Assembly: GCA_964017195.1 (NCBI GenBank)
Contig: OZ024889.1
Location: 59,915,858 to 59,979,857, forward strand
Origin: Siderastrea radians
Taxonomy: Eukaryota > Cnidaria > Anthozoa > Scleractinia > Rhizangiidae
DNA: 64,000 bases
Direction of reading: 5' to 3'
Shown here: positions 22,850-34,147 of the stretch, one piece after another
Position numbering within the stretch: position 1 is the first letter of the stretch
Layout of the letters: the number at the start of each line of letters is the position of its first letter
Notes under the pieces: model-generated
What the model was told of the DNA's origin: nothing
What the model saw: only the letters and a program-made list of their open reading frames with translations
Databases searched by the model: none
Position numbers and translations under genes: made by a program

Positions 22850-24050
22850 ACATTCCAGAAATATTGACTGTTGATGGTTTCCTTAGTTTGACAGAAATAA
22901 TCATTTAATAGAAGCTGCTAATTAAAAATATTTTTTAAATAAAAAATGCTTAAAGTTGTCACATTAACTGCAAGTGGTTGCACAACTTGCATCGACCCTA
23001 AAAATGATTGTTTTACTGTAAAAATTAAACAGCTGTGAAACAGCAACCCTGGGGATGCCTGAAATCCTCTCAGAAAAAAATAATAAATAATAAAGTGGTT
23101 CGTTTGAAAAGGATAACATAATGAAACTTAGTTTGCCAAACAACAGAGTTTTCTAAAAAAAAAGCTGTCTTAGCCTTTCCAAGCACTGAGAAAAGTCTTA
23201 AAATATGCGATGGGCATGTACTATCTACCATGCACGTATGTAAGTAAAAAACTATTACAGAATGAGTGGTTGTCTCCTATCCGACATACAAACTAAAGCC
23301 AAAAGAACACAGAAATTTTGTACCAATATATCACTTATTGCAAAAAAAAAAAAATCATTTTGGGCAAGTAAATATTGAAGGCCAAAAATCTGTACACAAT
23401 TTACAGTTACTCATTTCTAAAATAACTTCACAATACAATTATTGTATATTTTTCTTTATGAATAATTAATGCATTTATAAAATTAAAATGTTATAGAAAG
23501 CAAATGTAACACCTGGACCCGGTTGTTCAAAGCAGGATTAAGCCAACCCAGGATTAGTGTAAATTTTGAATCAGGCTTATGGCTAAGCAGTGAGGATTCC
23601 TGTAAACCCTTTTGTGTTGAACAACAGTGCCTAATGTCTGAGTAGTACTACTGTTTATAAAGAGTTTTGAACTGCAGGTGATCCATTTTCTTCTCTTTGT
23701 GATTTTGGCCAAGTTTAACTTGTAAAAAATGAATTTCAATAGCTGCCATTGACACGTCTTGCAAAGCACAATTATGCATGCTAAATGTTGTGTATCAAAT
23801 AATTTCCTTGGATAACTAGTTTCCTGGTGTGAATAGCTATCTGTAACTACACCTATAGTTAGTACACCATCGAAAGAAAGCCATTGTCCAAAGAGAAGAA
23901 AGGCAGCTTGGGTTATAATTTAGTTTACCCTCTGTGAGATGCAACTGCTGTACAAAATTCCATTATCACAAGTTCATCTCTGCTGACTTTAAATGGTAAG
24001 CAAAATGGTGGTTAGTTTACAGTTTCAAAACTCTTTGTCTCTCGTCACTG
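22850..24050. other. Intergenic, no gene seen
   Basis: AT-rich, no coding signal. From about 23515 (acccggttgttcaaagcagg ... gtgttgaacaacagtgc, to 23632) there is a weak inverted pair that may be a diverged relative of the 147-bp MITE family. Confidence 0.45.
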
Positions 24051-25608
24051 TTAATCGTCTGAAAGATATGACGATTCACTTGATGTTGTACTGTCTTCTG
24101 AATCACTTTTAGGTGCACAAAGTTCAGCAATCTTTCTTCTAGATTTTGCTTGCGCCTGTTTCCTAGGGCTTTTCCTGATAAGGGGAAAATAACCAAATTA
24201 GTCAATGTTTGATCTCATTATTAAATGCATGCATTCTTACATGTACTACAGGTGTAGGTAATCTGAACTGCCATAATCAGTATAAGGAGCAGATGGTCAC
24301 TCCTGACCACTGACATGCTTAGAAACAAGCTCTCACTAAATTCAAAGTTTGAGAATTTTAGTGTTTCAGTGCACTAAAGAAAGATGTTTTTTTTTGGGGG
24401 GGGGGGGAGGGGCATACGGCACAGTGACTGCTGCATCTCTTGTCAAACCCTGATGCTGATCAAGACAAATCTTCATAGATATTTTGCTGTATCGGTGTAT
24501 CCTACTTAAAACAGAAGGAATGCCTTTTGTTGTAACTCATACATACAATTATTTAATTTTCACTTCACCTTCTTAGCACAAACATGCTAATAACTCCCAA
24601 GGGATAGTAATACTGATAAATTATGTAAAATAAAAACTAATGCTGGTGGTATTTAAAACTGTGATGTTTAGGTCTTGATATTTGATTCAAATCTTTCAAC
24701 AAGCAATAAAAAAAATATTTGTTTTAATTTTGCTTTGCACCAGTAGAGGTTGGAAGAGGGGGCATGCTAATCAAGTTTGTCCTGTAAACAAATAATGAAA
24801 GATTTTGCACACCTTGTTGTCATAACAAAATATTTAATATCTGATCGGCCATACCAGGAACTGTCCTACCCTTAAGTTCCAGGGAAGAAAGCATTACATT
24901 CAACCCACCATTGATGTGCACCCTGTGTTTCTTTTTAAAATTGGCCACTTTTATCCTGGCTGCTATTATCCATTCACCTTTTAATACCATCACTAAAACC
25001 TCCCCACAATGGCAAATTGAGTAGGACAGTTCCTGGTATGGCCGACCATTATTAAATATTTTGTTATGACAACAATTTGTCCCATACCAGGAACTGTCCT
25101 ACCCTTAAGTTCCAGGGAAGAAAGCATTTACATTACAGTCAACCCACCATTGATGTGCACCAGTGTTTCTTTTTAAAACTGGCCACTTTTATCATGGCTG
25201 CTATTATCCATTCACCTTTTAATACCATCACTAAAACCTCCCCATGATGGCAAATTTGATCTTGTCCCAGAGGAAGTTTCTGTCAGTAGGGCCTTGGGAG
25301 ACAATTGAAAGAAATTCTAATGCCACATAGACCCCCTACCTTATGCGCCATGATATATCTTCATTTCCAGATGACTCATATGTGCTAGTGTCAACACCAG
25401 GGGAACTGTCAGACAGTTCACTTGTTGGTATGGGTGAATCACTATCTGATGATGACGATGACGAAGAGGACGCTGAGCTGTAACTAGATGCCACACCAGA
25501 TTCTTTTTCTGATGAGCTCTCCTCTTCATCCAAGGAATCTTTCCTTGCCGTTTTCTCAGTGTAGACTGTCTTTTTCTTTATGGTACTGTGGAAAGAAAGA
25601 GTGATTAT

Positions 25609-25644
<36 letters not shown>

Positions 25645-28600
25645 TAAAATTTATATAACTAGTGCAAATTATATGAACATGATCAATTGCGCTTTACAAA
25701 GATTACTTGATCAAATGTGCTTTGCAAAGATAACCCAACAAATAACTTTTTTTTGAAGCTTATTAGAAATTAAATCAACAGTAATTAGCAATTAATGAGT
25801 ACACTCAAAATCATTTAAGACCAAGTGTGAGACTTTGCTTTGAAAAGAGTTTTCTTTTAGCCACCATTGTAGTATTCTATATAATTGAATGAATGAATTA
25901 ACTTTATTTACCGGTATGTGTATTTATATGTAGGTATGTGTAACACGTTTACTACATGTACACAGTGCTTTCAATAAGCACCGACGGCCGACTAAAAGCG
26001 TCGGCTATTTTGCTCAGAAAAGTCGGCTACTTTTTGCCCTAAATTAAAGTAATTAAAGGAAGATTGTTTCAAACCCCTAGTTAATACAGTCGGTTACTCT
26101 ATTCAGACGAGCTGCCTACTTCAAATTTTATTGAAACCCCTGTGTACAGTACATGTATTGCACATGCACAAGTAAATGACTATTATTGTTAGGTGTCTTG
26201 AGTTTTAGAAATACACCTATAAGAATGTAAATGTTATAAAATGGTCTTTTCCAGTTCCCCACATTCACACTAAATGTTTACACACTGGTGATTCACAACC
26301 TTACCTCGTCCAATAATATTTTGATTAAAATTCACCTGTTGATCAATTTACAAAGATTTGCAAAGTTCAAACCCGAACCAACATGGGATTGAGACGTTAC
26401 TGTTGCTATACCATTTCCAGTAAGCAAACGACGATAACCAAGCTTACAGTTCCAGATATTGCTCACCGATAAGCTGCATGCCCAATTTGGCCTGAAAATT
26501 TAGGGTGAAAAGGTGCGATCATTATCTGCTGTTTTTTTTTTTATCAGTTTCTTCAAGCTAATGTTTTTTACTTACACACTGCTGTACATTTAGTAGCAGT
26601 TATTAGTAGATACCAAACCAGTGGATAGTGTTTTTCACACGCTCTGATTGGCTACTCAGACTCAGGATAGTATCTGCTATTGTCCTCCTGGCATTTTTCT
26701 GGATTTTGCACGCAAGTTTCCCTCAATTCTCAGAAAAAAAGGAACTAATTGGTGCTAGCTATCCACTGATTTAGTAAATACTAAAAGAATTATTCACCTC
26801 AGTGTCGGTGTAGAGTGGTAGATATTTCCCTCGCCGCTATGCAGCTATATAATATATCCACCAACTGCTATTCACCCCCACTTCGGTGAATAATTGTTAA
26901 ATATGTTTTCAAATTTAGCAATTTGAATTTTAATTAGTGATTTTAGCAATTAACTCATTTTTTAAACCAACCTTCAATTTTTCAGTTATGTAATAATTTT
27001 TCTGAAATATCTAAATTCATTTTAATTTTATACAACTAAGTGGTGTAGTAACCTTATGGTAAGGGGTGTTTTGGCATTCATATGCAAGATAAATCTAAGC
27101 CACAAGTTGACTGAATAATAAATTGGTACCTTAGCGGTAACTTCTTAATGGGAACTTGGCATTCTTTTGTCTTGATGTTCCTTGCTGCAACTCTTGTTTT
27201 CTGTCCAGTAACAAAGTTACATAGTTACTAGTACCTGATTTTTAAAACCACAGTATTGTAACAGCGTTCTCAAACCCAATTGGTTATTGACAGCCCCATT
27301 TTGAACATTCAGTGTACGGAACATGAATGAGTACTTGGACAAAACAAGTAATTAAGGATGGGTTCACTTGAATTGGTTACTTTTTTCATGCATCTGCAAG
27401 ATCTGTTGTTCAACAAGAACTTTAGTGCTTTAGTGTTTAAGCTCATTTTTCGGGTTGTCATGCAAGAATTTAAAGGACAAAGCACAGGCTTACCATCCTC
27501 TGTTCGTGTGGTGTGCTGTGCATTTCTATGCCTATATCTAGTGAATTCAAACTAAAGGCAAAATTTATGGCTTTTAAACTGATCAAAATGAAATAAAAAC
27601 ACAATATAGCTGCCACGTTGTTTTGTTCATTTTCCTGTGTTTACTTTGGCAATTTGAACTACATGCAGACATAGCAATGTTTTCAAAGCAAAGGCCGGAT
27701 TCACTCAGAAGTAGAGAGAAAGAAAAAGGCATGCAACTAGGAGACCCGCAAATTACCCTACACGGACATGATAAAATCTACTGTGTCAGGGAGGTGTGCA
27801 CGGTAAACAAGCACAAATAGCCCATTTCACACATGAAATGTCGCACTCTGACACAGTAGATTTTGTCTTGTCAGCAAAATTGTGAATGTCCAAAGAAAAG
27901 AGAACAGTGAGATAAGATTAGCATATTTGTGCAGAGAGGTCAGCAGATGGATAATGACATTTGAATTCATGTACAAGAAGCTCAAAATATTGCTGTTTTG
28001 TGGTGAAAAATGTTGGAAAATATGGAACTTTTCCGGATTTATTCTGGTTTGACAAAATTGTGAGTAGAAATGGTGTATTTCAAGAATTATGAGGTTGGAT
28101 CAGTGTATAACCTTGCATAATTGTAGGACTCGTTGCAAGGATAAATTAGAAAGATGTATATTCTCACTTGGAGAGCGAACCTTTGCTCCAAATAGCAATT
28201 AAGTAAAATACAAACGAAGAAACTCCACACGGTTAATTTAAGGGCATTCACGCTAATTTTTTCTACCCATCCTTACTGTGCATGCAATTCACGTCACAAT
28301 GTCATCCCATGTCATGCATTGAGTGCAGGCGCTTCTGAAGAAATGTGGGCATTTTTAATATCTATGCATGATCACTTTCTTTGTCGATTGTCTATGTTTT
28401 ATGAAAAACTGAAGAAAATCTGTGTTGTGGAAGTTTGATTTTTTTCAACCTTTGTGCCCTAGCATCATCGAATTCCACTATTATTTAAGCTGCACAGTGT
28501 CCACAAGAGCCCATCTTAAAGGTTGAGTTTAACTGAAAGATTGACACCATTTCAATTTATTTATTTGACAGACCTGAACTCTAATAAAATTTGACAAAAA

Positions 28601-30978
28601 AAGTGGGACTGCAGTGAATCATTTTTAATATTTTTAGGTGGCGGTCGTGCGTATACGCACGTCACGACGACTCACAAAATGGACGTTTTTTTGTTTTTCA
28701 TTTTCGTCGCTAACAGTCGTCCGTCAGTTCACTTAGTCTTCTTGGGATGGCGCGGCCTCTGAACAATGGCCATGCTGTTATGATGACGTAAATGATGACC
28801 TTTGAACCACAATTGCATCACTGGCAGTTATATAAACAATAGATTCTAGATTGCAAGTAGCCTGCACTTGTGTTGTTAGGATCCACATGGAGCCCTTGCC
28901 TGAAGGTTGAAACATTTGTCGTGAATGCCTAGGGGCCTTACTTCACAATGTCACAGTTTAAGAACGATTTATTTCTCCAGGTAAAGCCACAGGGTTTTAA
29001 GTGTCTCGCTAGAACTCGAACAGAGGTCACTAACCGAGCAACTTCTCAAGTTGCTATTGATTTTATCATTTAACCAATTTGTCAAATAGTGGACATTCTC
29101 CGGTAATATGTTAACATACATTTAATTCCTTAGATATCGGAAGTGCAAATTGTCCATAACAGGTCACCGGAAACCATGACTTACAAATTACTTTTTTTTA
29201 AACCCTTTCCCCCCCAAGGTAAATACCAAGTTTTTCTAAATTGGCAATGATGAACTGGTAGACCCCATGTGATATACCATTTGAAAGGTAATTTCTAGGG
29301 TGTGCTGTAAATCACACTAACAGGGAGGGAGGAAGTCTCAGATTAGACTGAGAAGTGTCCAAAATGAAAAAAGAAAAACATTAAAAATTTTCCTATTCCT
29401 CGTACATACTGGGTATACCCCTAAACCATAGCTAAATTTGCAGCTCTCGTTGCACTGATTGTTGTCGGATATCAACTTGAACCTAAAATTACAAAGGAAA
29501 AATGCTCCAAAAGTTGGAGGGGTGGTAAATCAAGTCTCATATAGGAGGGGGGTTCCATTTTATACCTTCAGTGTGCAGATCTTTCCAAGATATTTGGTTG
29601 TGCAAATTTCACTCAAATTGACCAAATATTGAGCATGTAATGGCATCTTGTGCCATATGGCACTCTTGGGCGGGAAAGGGTTAAAGAAACCTTTTTTCCT
29701 TAGGAAAAGGGGAGGGGGGTAAGAGACTATCCACCGCCTGTAAATTCTTCAGAATTTCTTGTTCAACTAATAAACACTAAGGCCATGTCAAGTTACAATG
29801 ACCATGTGCTTTATTTCGAAAGTGAAGTCGGTGGCCCCCCAATGTTTTTGCATTTCCGACAAAGGAATCTCGTTATCTGACTGTTGCAAAAGCACGAAAA
29901 AATCTGTGTTGAAGAAGCTTTTCGCGCGAAGGTCCTTCATTAATAGAATTTTATTGATTTTTAGTCATAATGTACCAGTCAAATTGAAACTTCAACATCC
30001 CCCCCGGGCAACGCCCCCAAGCATTTGAACTTTTGAAGATTGGCTTGTTCAAATTCCCTCCCCTCAGGGCAGAAAAGCCGTTCAAATGCCCCACCAGTTA
30101 GTACTGAAATACCTCTCCTCAAAGACAAATTTCGTCTTTGAACAATCAAACACTGCTGACGCTTCTCAGAGAGAGATATGCCGTAATGACACCTTCAAAC
30201 TTCTTTTAAAGACCCTTTTGAAAGAGCTATTCGCTGACAAAGGCAAAATTCTATCGTGTAAATCTGTCAAACCCTGCAAAAAACGAAAAAATTCATGGGC
30301 ATATTACACTAGAAAAAGAGATAAATGCAGTTCAAATTCCCCACCTGAAGGACAGTCAAACCTGTGGTATGCCCGGTGGGGCGGGGGGGGGGGATGTTGA
30401 AGCTTTGATTTGATCAGTACATAACTAATAAAAGTTTTGGCTACCTGTGCCAAAATTAGTGAAAGTGAGCCTGCTCACACTCTACGAGGAGTGAAACGTA
30501 ACTGCTATATTTTCCACAGAAATTATTCTGGTGCAGATATGATGGATTCTCCATTCTCAAAATAATAATTCACTTAAGTCTTCCCTACATATCCTGTATC
30601 ATTGACATTTTGCGCAACTTCTCAAATTCCAAGCGATTTGGAAGGTGTCAGCAATGATAATCCCAGTTACTTATGAGGTTAAGTAAGATGACTTTACTCA
30701 AAAAGAAGGTTAAGAAAGACGTAAAACAAAACCTTTGATTTGGTTGCTTCTTCCTCTTCTTCTTTGTTCTCATCTTCGCTGTCTATTCTTCTTCGTTTTC
30801 GCCTCGCGCGGGTGTATGGCCTTCCCACCATTTCCGACAAATCTTCACTGTCACTTTCATCGGCGACGGAGGAACTAACTTTGCTTGACCGAGTTGTGCC
30901 CGCTCGTGTATACGAAATGTTGGTAATAATAGTTTTTCGAGAACGAGTTCTAACGCGTTCACTGTTTACAGCCGCCAT
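24051..30978 (-). CDS. Unrecognised Ser/Glu-rich basic protein, probably nuclear
   Basis: Four exons chain in phase with GT-AG borders: 30978-30733, 27200-27130, 25585-25340, 24174-24051 (TAA), giving 228 residues. The N-terminus is basic (RVRTRSRKTI; a KRRR-type cluster after YTRAR) with acidic runs (DESDSEDLSE; ENKEEEEEATKSK). Exon 2 is basic (KTRVAARNIKTKECQVPIKK). Exon 3 holds a serine tract (eight consecutive Ser) then an acidic/Ser stretch. Exon 4 is basic (RKSPRKQAQAKSRRK) and ends in acidic-Ser residues (SDSEDSTTSSESSYLSDD). There are no folded domains, membrane segments or zinc ligands. Composition suggests a disordered nuclear, casein-kinase-type phosphoprotein; that is inference. 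It is divergent from the DUF167 gene. Confidence 0.75.
24816..25075. repeat. MITE with long terminal inverted repeats
   Basis: The left end (ttgtcataacaaaatattta, atcggccataccaggaactg) is mirrored at the right end (cagttcctggtatggccga, taaatattttgttatgac), about 55 bp each side. It lies in the last intron of the Ser-rich gene. Confidence 0.85.
25083..25262. repeat. Adjacent truncated second copy of the 24816-25075 element
   Basis: Starts ataccaggaactgtcctacc and matches about 24850-25018 almost base for base, including gttccagggaagaaagca, ccaccattgatgtgcacc and taataccatcactaaaacct. Unlike copy 1 it has no right-hand inverted repeat. Confidence 0.85.
25613..25740. repeat. (AAT)n tract with a gcgctttacaa tail motif
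   Basis: AAT repeats (25613-25645) are followed by aaatttatataact and gcgctttacaaaga. The same arrangement (AAT-rich, tttatagagcgc, gcgctttacaa) occurs at 60555-60630, so this is probably a dispersed repeat end. Confidence 0.5.
25963..26142. mobile_element. 180-bp hAT-like MITE
   Basis: CAGTGCTTTCAATAA at the left and TTATTGAAACCCCTG at the right form imperfect inverted ends. TGTACA abuts both sides. Inside, gtcggcta recurs. It lies in an intron of the Ser-rich gene. Confidence 0.6.
26590..26900. repeat. Probable MITE with inverted ends around attattcacc
   Basis: attattcacctcagtgtcgg is mirrored by cacccccacttcggtgaata about 80 bp on, with further inverted pieces (agtggatag / ctatccact) to the left. 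Boundaries are approximate. Confidence 0.45.
27764..27873. repeat. Short inverted repeat (hairpin)
   Basis: gacatgataaaatctactg plus tgtcag is mirrored by ctgacacagtagattttgtc about 60 bp later, with a spacer between. Confidence 0.75.
29198..29685. repeat. About 490-bp MITE, TTTAACCCTTTCCC ends
   Basis: The left end TTAAACCCTTTCCCCCCCAA and the right end TTGGGCGGGAAAGGGTTAAA are inverted. The interior is non-coding. It is in intron 1 of the Ser-rich gene. Confidence 0.65.
29983..30410. repeat. About 430-bp MITE, TTCAACATCCCCCC ends
   Basis: attgaaacttcaacatcccc at the left is mirrored by gggatgttgaagctttgatt at the right, next to a G-rich run. The phrase ttcaaatgccccacc / ttcaaattccc recurs inside. 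Confidence 0.6.
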
Positions 30979-31420
30979 TTTGTAATGTTTTGGTAGCCGT
31001 TTAGTAGGGTGGGGTAAGGAGGAAGATATACCCTTTTTGCAAGCCTGTGAAAGCTACACTGAGATCCAGTAAGCAATACATTATTCTTATCTCAGTAGTA
31101 ATAGAACCATGAGCAACAGAATTGATAAAAAATTTGCTCCAGTTGTTTTCGTTCTTGACAATTTGGATAAACCATTCTCCCCTCCCCCTCCCCAAACTAG
31201 TCCAAGTTCACAAAAGAGTCCGCTTACCAGTTCTACGGTACAAATGATTTTGCCCGTTCTGACGAATTTTAGGTTCTGTTGTAGTTTAACTCTCCATAAA
31301 TGCTTTCCTTGTTCTTGTGCATTTATTTCTCCAAGACGATCAGGTACTATCTTAGCTCTAACATGTAATAGCAAGGTACAGAAATCGGCAGTTGTTAACC
31401 TCATTACCAGAAGAGGAAGA
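30979..31420. promoter_or_regulatory. Probable divergent promoter region
   Basis: 442 bp separate the start codons of the minus-strand Ser-rich gene and the plus-strand DUF167 gene. No core promoter element is obvious. The assignment comes from the arrangement only. Confidence 0.45.
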
Positions 31421-33716
31421 ATGTCCAAGAAGGATAAAGTTTCTCGAGGTACACAGCAAGATGCAGAATCTTCACAATCAAAAGAAGGAAAAGGAGGGAT
31501 TTCATCCGTGATTTCATCGACAAAAGATGGCCAGATCTGTGTGAAAATACTAGCAAAACCCGAAGCAAAACAAAGCAATGTCACAGGTTAGTCTCTAGAC
31601 AAATATAATGACATACTTTCTCAAAACATTTTTTCATTCGAGTTCCAAAGATGTCAACTTGTGCAGCTCCGAAATCTGAAGAGTTTTTGTTTTGTGGCCC
31701 CTCAATGACAATAACCCCCCCCCCCCTTCCCACTAAGGCCACGATGGTGTAGTGTGGGGTAGCGCGTTGAACTTCAGATCTGAGGGTCGATGGTTCAAGA
31801 CCCAGGCCCTGCCATCGTGTTGTTTCCTTAGACGAGAAACTTTGTCCCACATTGTCTCTCTCCACCCAGGTGTATAAAATGGGTACTGGCAACATACTGC
31901 TGAGGGTAACCCTGCGATGGACTGGCATCCTATCCAGGGGGTAGGAGCAATACTCTCAGTTGCTTCATCCCACAGAAACCGCGATAAGCTCCAGCTGTGT
32001 GGGCAGAATAAATTGCACAAATGTTGTGCCAATAACTAATGAGGAAGTTGCCGGAGTCTCTTATCAGGTATCACAGTATACCTGCCAACTTTTTGTGATT
32101 CATAGGCGTGACATTTTTATCCTGAGAGTGTCAAGATTTTTCGTACGGGACCGATAATATCCGAAGATGTCCGACGATTTCTGAAGATGTCCGACGAGAC
32201 TTTCCGATTTATGGCCAGTAAATCGATGCTTTGATCATTTCAGGTTATACGGAGCTCGTCTCGACGAGTATGACCATGTCTCCAGTGACTTTCCTTACTA
32301 AAATCCGAGATTTTGCGAAAGTACGATCACTATTTTCTCGCATTGGTTCGAGTTTATTTAAATACTTAAAAAATGTTTTTCAAAATGAGTCGGTTAAGGC
32401 TGTAATGGCTCACACCTTTCCACCAGGCGTGAGAAATGGGAACGCAGGCGTGAGTAGGCGTGAGATCGCAGTTTTCGATCCGCAGGCGTGACAGTCACGC
32501 CTTAGGCGTGACACTTGGCAGGTATATCACAGGTCACCACTAGATTTTCTCTGAGTCTGATTGGTTTAAATAAACCAGGTGATGTGACAGCATTCATCTA
32601 CAAAGAGACACTATTTAAATGATAGAGTTCTTCTGTCAAAGGTACTATCGTGTGATAGGTTGCCAGGGGAGAATTTATGTTCATGACAAATATTATCCCA
32701 AGAACATAGTTCGAGGGATTTCTCAAATTTCCGAAGGAACTTATCACACATAGGGACCGAAACAGAAGGACTCTATTGTTTTTATTTGTACAACGCTAAA
32801 TTTTGAGCAAAAATTGACAAAAATGGGCGCTATTGGCTGATATGCACCTGCTGAGGAGAGACACTATCATGTCACGTGATCAATTTCGACCAATGGGAGC
32901 ACGTCAAAATTTAGCGTTAGGGTCTATCTGGCAAAAATACCCAGATGGATGGAACTTGTCCACCTGGCCCCAGTTGTTCAAAAGTTGGTTAGCGCTATCC
33001 ACTGGATAAATCTCTATCCAGTGGATAAGTATTAGGGATTTATAATTGCGTTATCCACTGGATAGAGATTTATCTGGTGGATAGCGCTATCCAACTTTTG
33101 AACAACTGGGGCCTGGCATTTATTTTTGTTTTTAATTTACTCGAAAAGTTTGTTTCAGTGTATTTATATGTTTATGTTTTTTTAGCTTTTGTGTAATAAT
33201 ATGTTTTTATTTGTTAGTGAACAATTAAAACAACTGTAGTGCTTCTGTAGACCTTGGGGATGTAATTTGTTGTTCTTAAAACTTACATGACATTATCTCT
33301 CAAAGCTTTGCTTCTCGTACTAATGTTTTTTTAAGAACATCGCATTTTCTTGCCAGTTAGAGATAGAAATTTTTGCATGTTAGACATGTACTACAGGAAA
33401 GCTAGTAAAGCCACTCTAAATGAACCTAATAAACCTTGATAGATAATTTCTCTGAATTTTGACAGAGTTTCTTTGTTCCCAATTTACAGATATATCTGTG
33501 GATGGTGTTGGTGTGCAGATTGGAGCCCCTGCCAGAGAGGGAGAGGCCAATGAGGAACTCGTGCGGTACTTAGCAGAGGTGCTCAATGTACGGAAGAGAA
33601 GTATCTCCCTGGACAAGGGATCCAAATCAAGACAGAAGGTGGTAACGATTGAGTCAACTGAAATCTCGGTAGAACAAGTCAGACAAAGGTTCTCAAAAGA
33701 GGCGTTGCAGTATTAG
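31421..33716 (+). CDS. C15orf40: DUF167 / UPF0235 protein, C15orf40-like
   Basis: Two exons, 31421-31586 and 33490-33716, joined at phase 1 with GT-AG borders, give 130 residues. The start MSKKDKVSRGTQQDAESSQS aligns with the human MPKKAG start. The frame stays open upstream, so a longer N-terminus (a targeting extension, as in some human forms) is possible. Family hallmarks: GQICVKILAKPEAKQSNVT, then VQIGAPAREGEANEELVRYL, and a DKGSKSRQKVV loop. The UPF0235/YggU family is small, single-domain and of unclear biochemistry. The intron contains a SINE, a hAT-like element and a palindromic MITE. The end of exon 2 is amplified in tandem just downstream. Confidence 0.9.
31735..31990 (+). mobile_element. 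tRNA-derived SINE, copy 2
   Basis: The head carries an A-box-like GATGGTGTAGTGTGGGG and a good B box (GGTTCAAGACC near 31793-31803). The body matches 17882-18115: gtttccttagacgagaaact, cacattgtctctctcc, cccaggtgtataaa, gggtactggcaacat. Better preserved than copy 1. Confidence 0.8.
32077..32524. mobile_element. 448-bp hAT-like non-autonomous element with 8-bp target duplication
   Basis: TATCACAG occurs at 32069-32076 and again at 32525-32532, a perfect 8-bp duplication. The ends TATACCTGCCAA and TTGGCAGGTA are inverted. Near the ends the phrase aggcgtgac / gcgtgag is repeated in several variants. No transposase is present. An 8-bp duplication is typical of hAT. Confidence 0.85.
32966..33113. 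repeat. 148-bp palindromic MITE, copy 2
   Basis: GGCCCCAGTTGTTCAAAAGT to GGGGCC. It is a close copy of 7530-7676, including the tatccactggata motifs and the same flanking cct/ctg bases. Confidence 0.85.
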
Positions 33717-34147
33717 AGAGTAATTTATGTAATATGTTCGTCATCTTGTGTAAGACAAGGCTTTACACAAGAGGAACCAAATCAAGACAGGTGGTAATGA
33801 TTGAGTCAACTGAGATCTCCGTAGAACAGATCAGACAAAAACTCTCAAAAGAGGCTGTGGAGGGTAAATGTAATATGTTCATCAGCTTGCTTACGACGTG
33901 GCTTTACACCAGAGGAACCAAATCAAGACAGGTGGTAATGATTGAGTCAACTGAGATCTCCGTAGAACAGTTCAGATGAAACTCTCAAAAGAGGCTGTGG
34001 AGGATTACGTAGTATGTTCATCACTTGTGTACGATGTGGCCTTACACAAGAGGAACCAAACCAAGACAGGTGGTAATGGCTGAGTCAACTGAAATCTTTG
34101 TGGAGCAAGTCAGAGAAAAGCTCTCAAAAGAGGAATTGCAGGACTAG
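33619..34147 (+). repeat. Tandem copies of the end of C15orf40 exon 2
   Basis: The segment encoding GSKSRQKVVTIESTEISVEQ in the real exon (from 33619) is repeated three more times, anchored at 33779, 33920 and 34058 (offsets 155, 141, 138 bp). The copies read TKSRQVVMIESTEISVEQIR, then the same with QFR, then a more diverged one ending in TAG. Each is preceded by a shared spacer (gtaatatgttcatc ... gtggctttacacaagaggaa). None has its own acceptor-linked start, so they are probably 3' flank debris. Confidence 0.9.

Noticed and set aside
31087..31584. 165-codon minus-strand ORF opposite the DUF167 first exon
   Set aside because: Antisense shadow of the real exon and promoter region.
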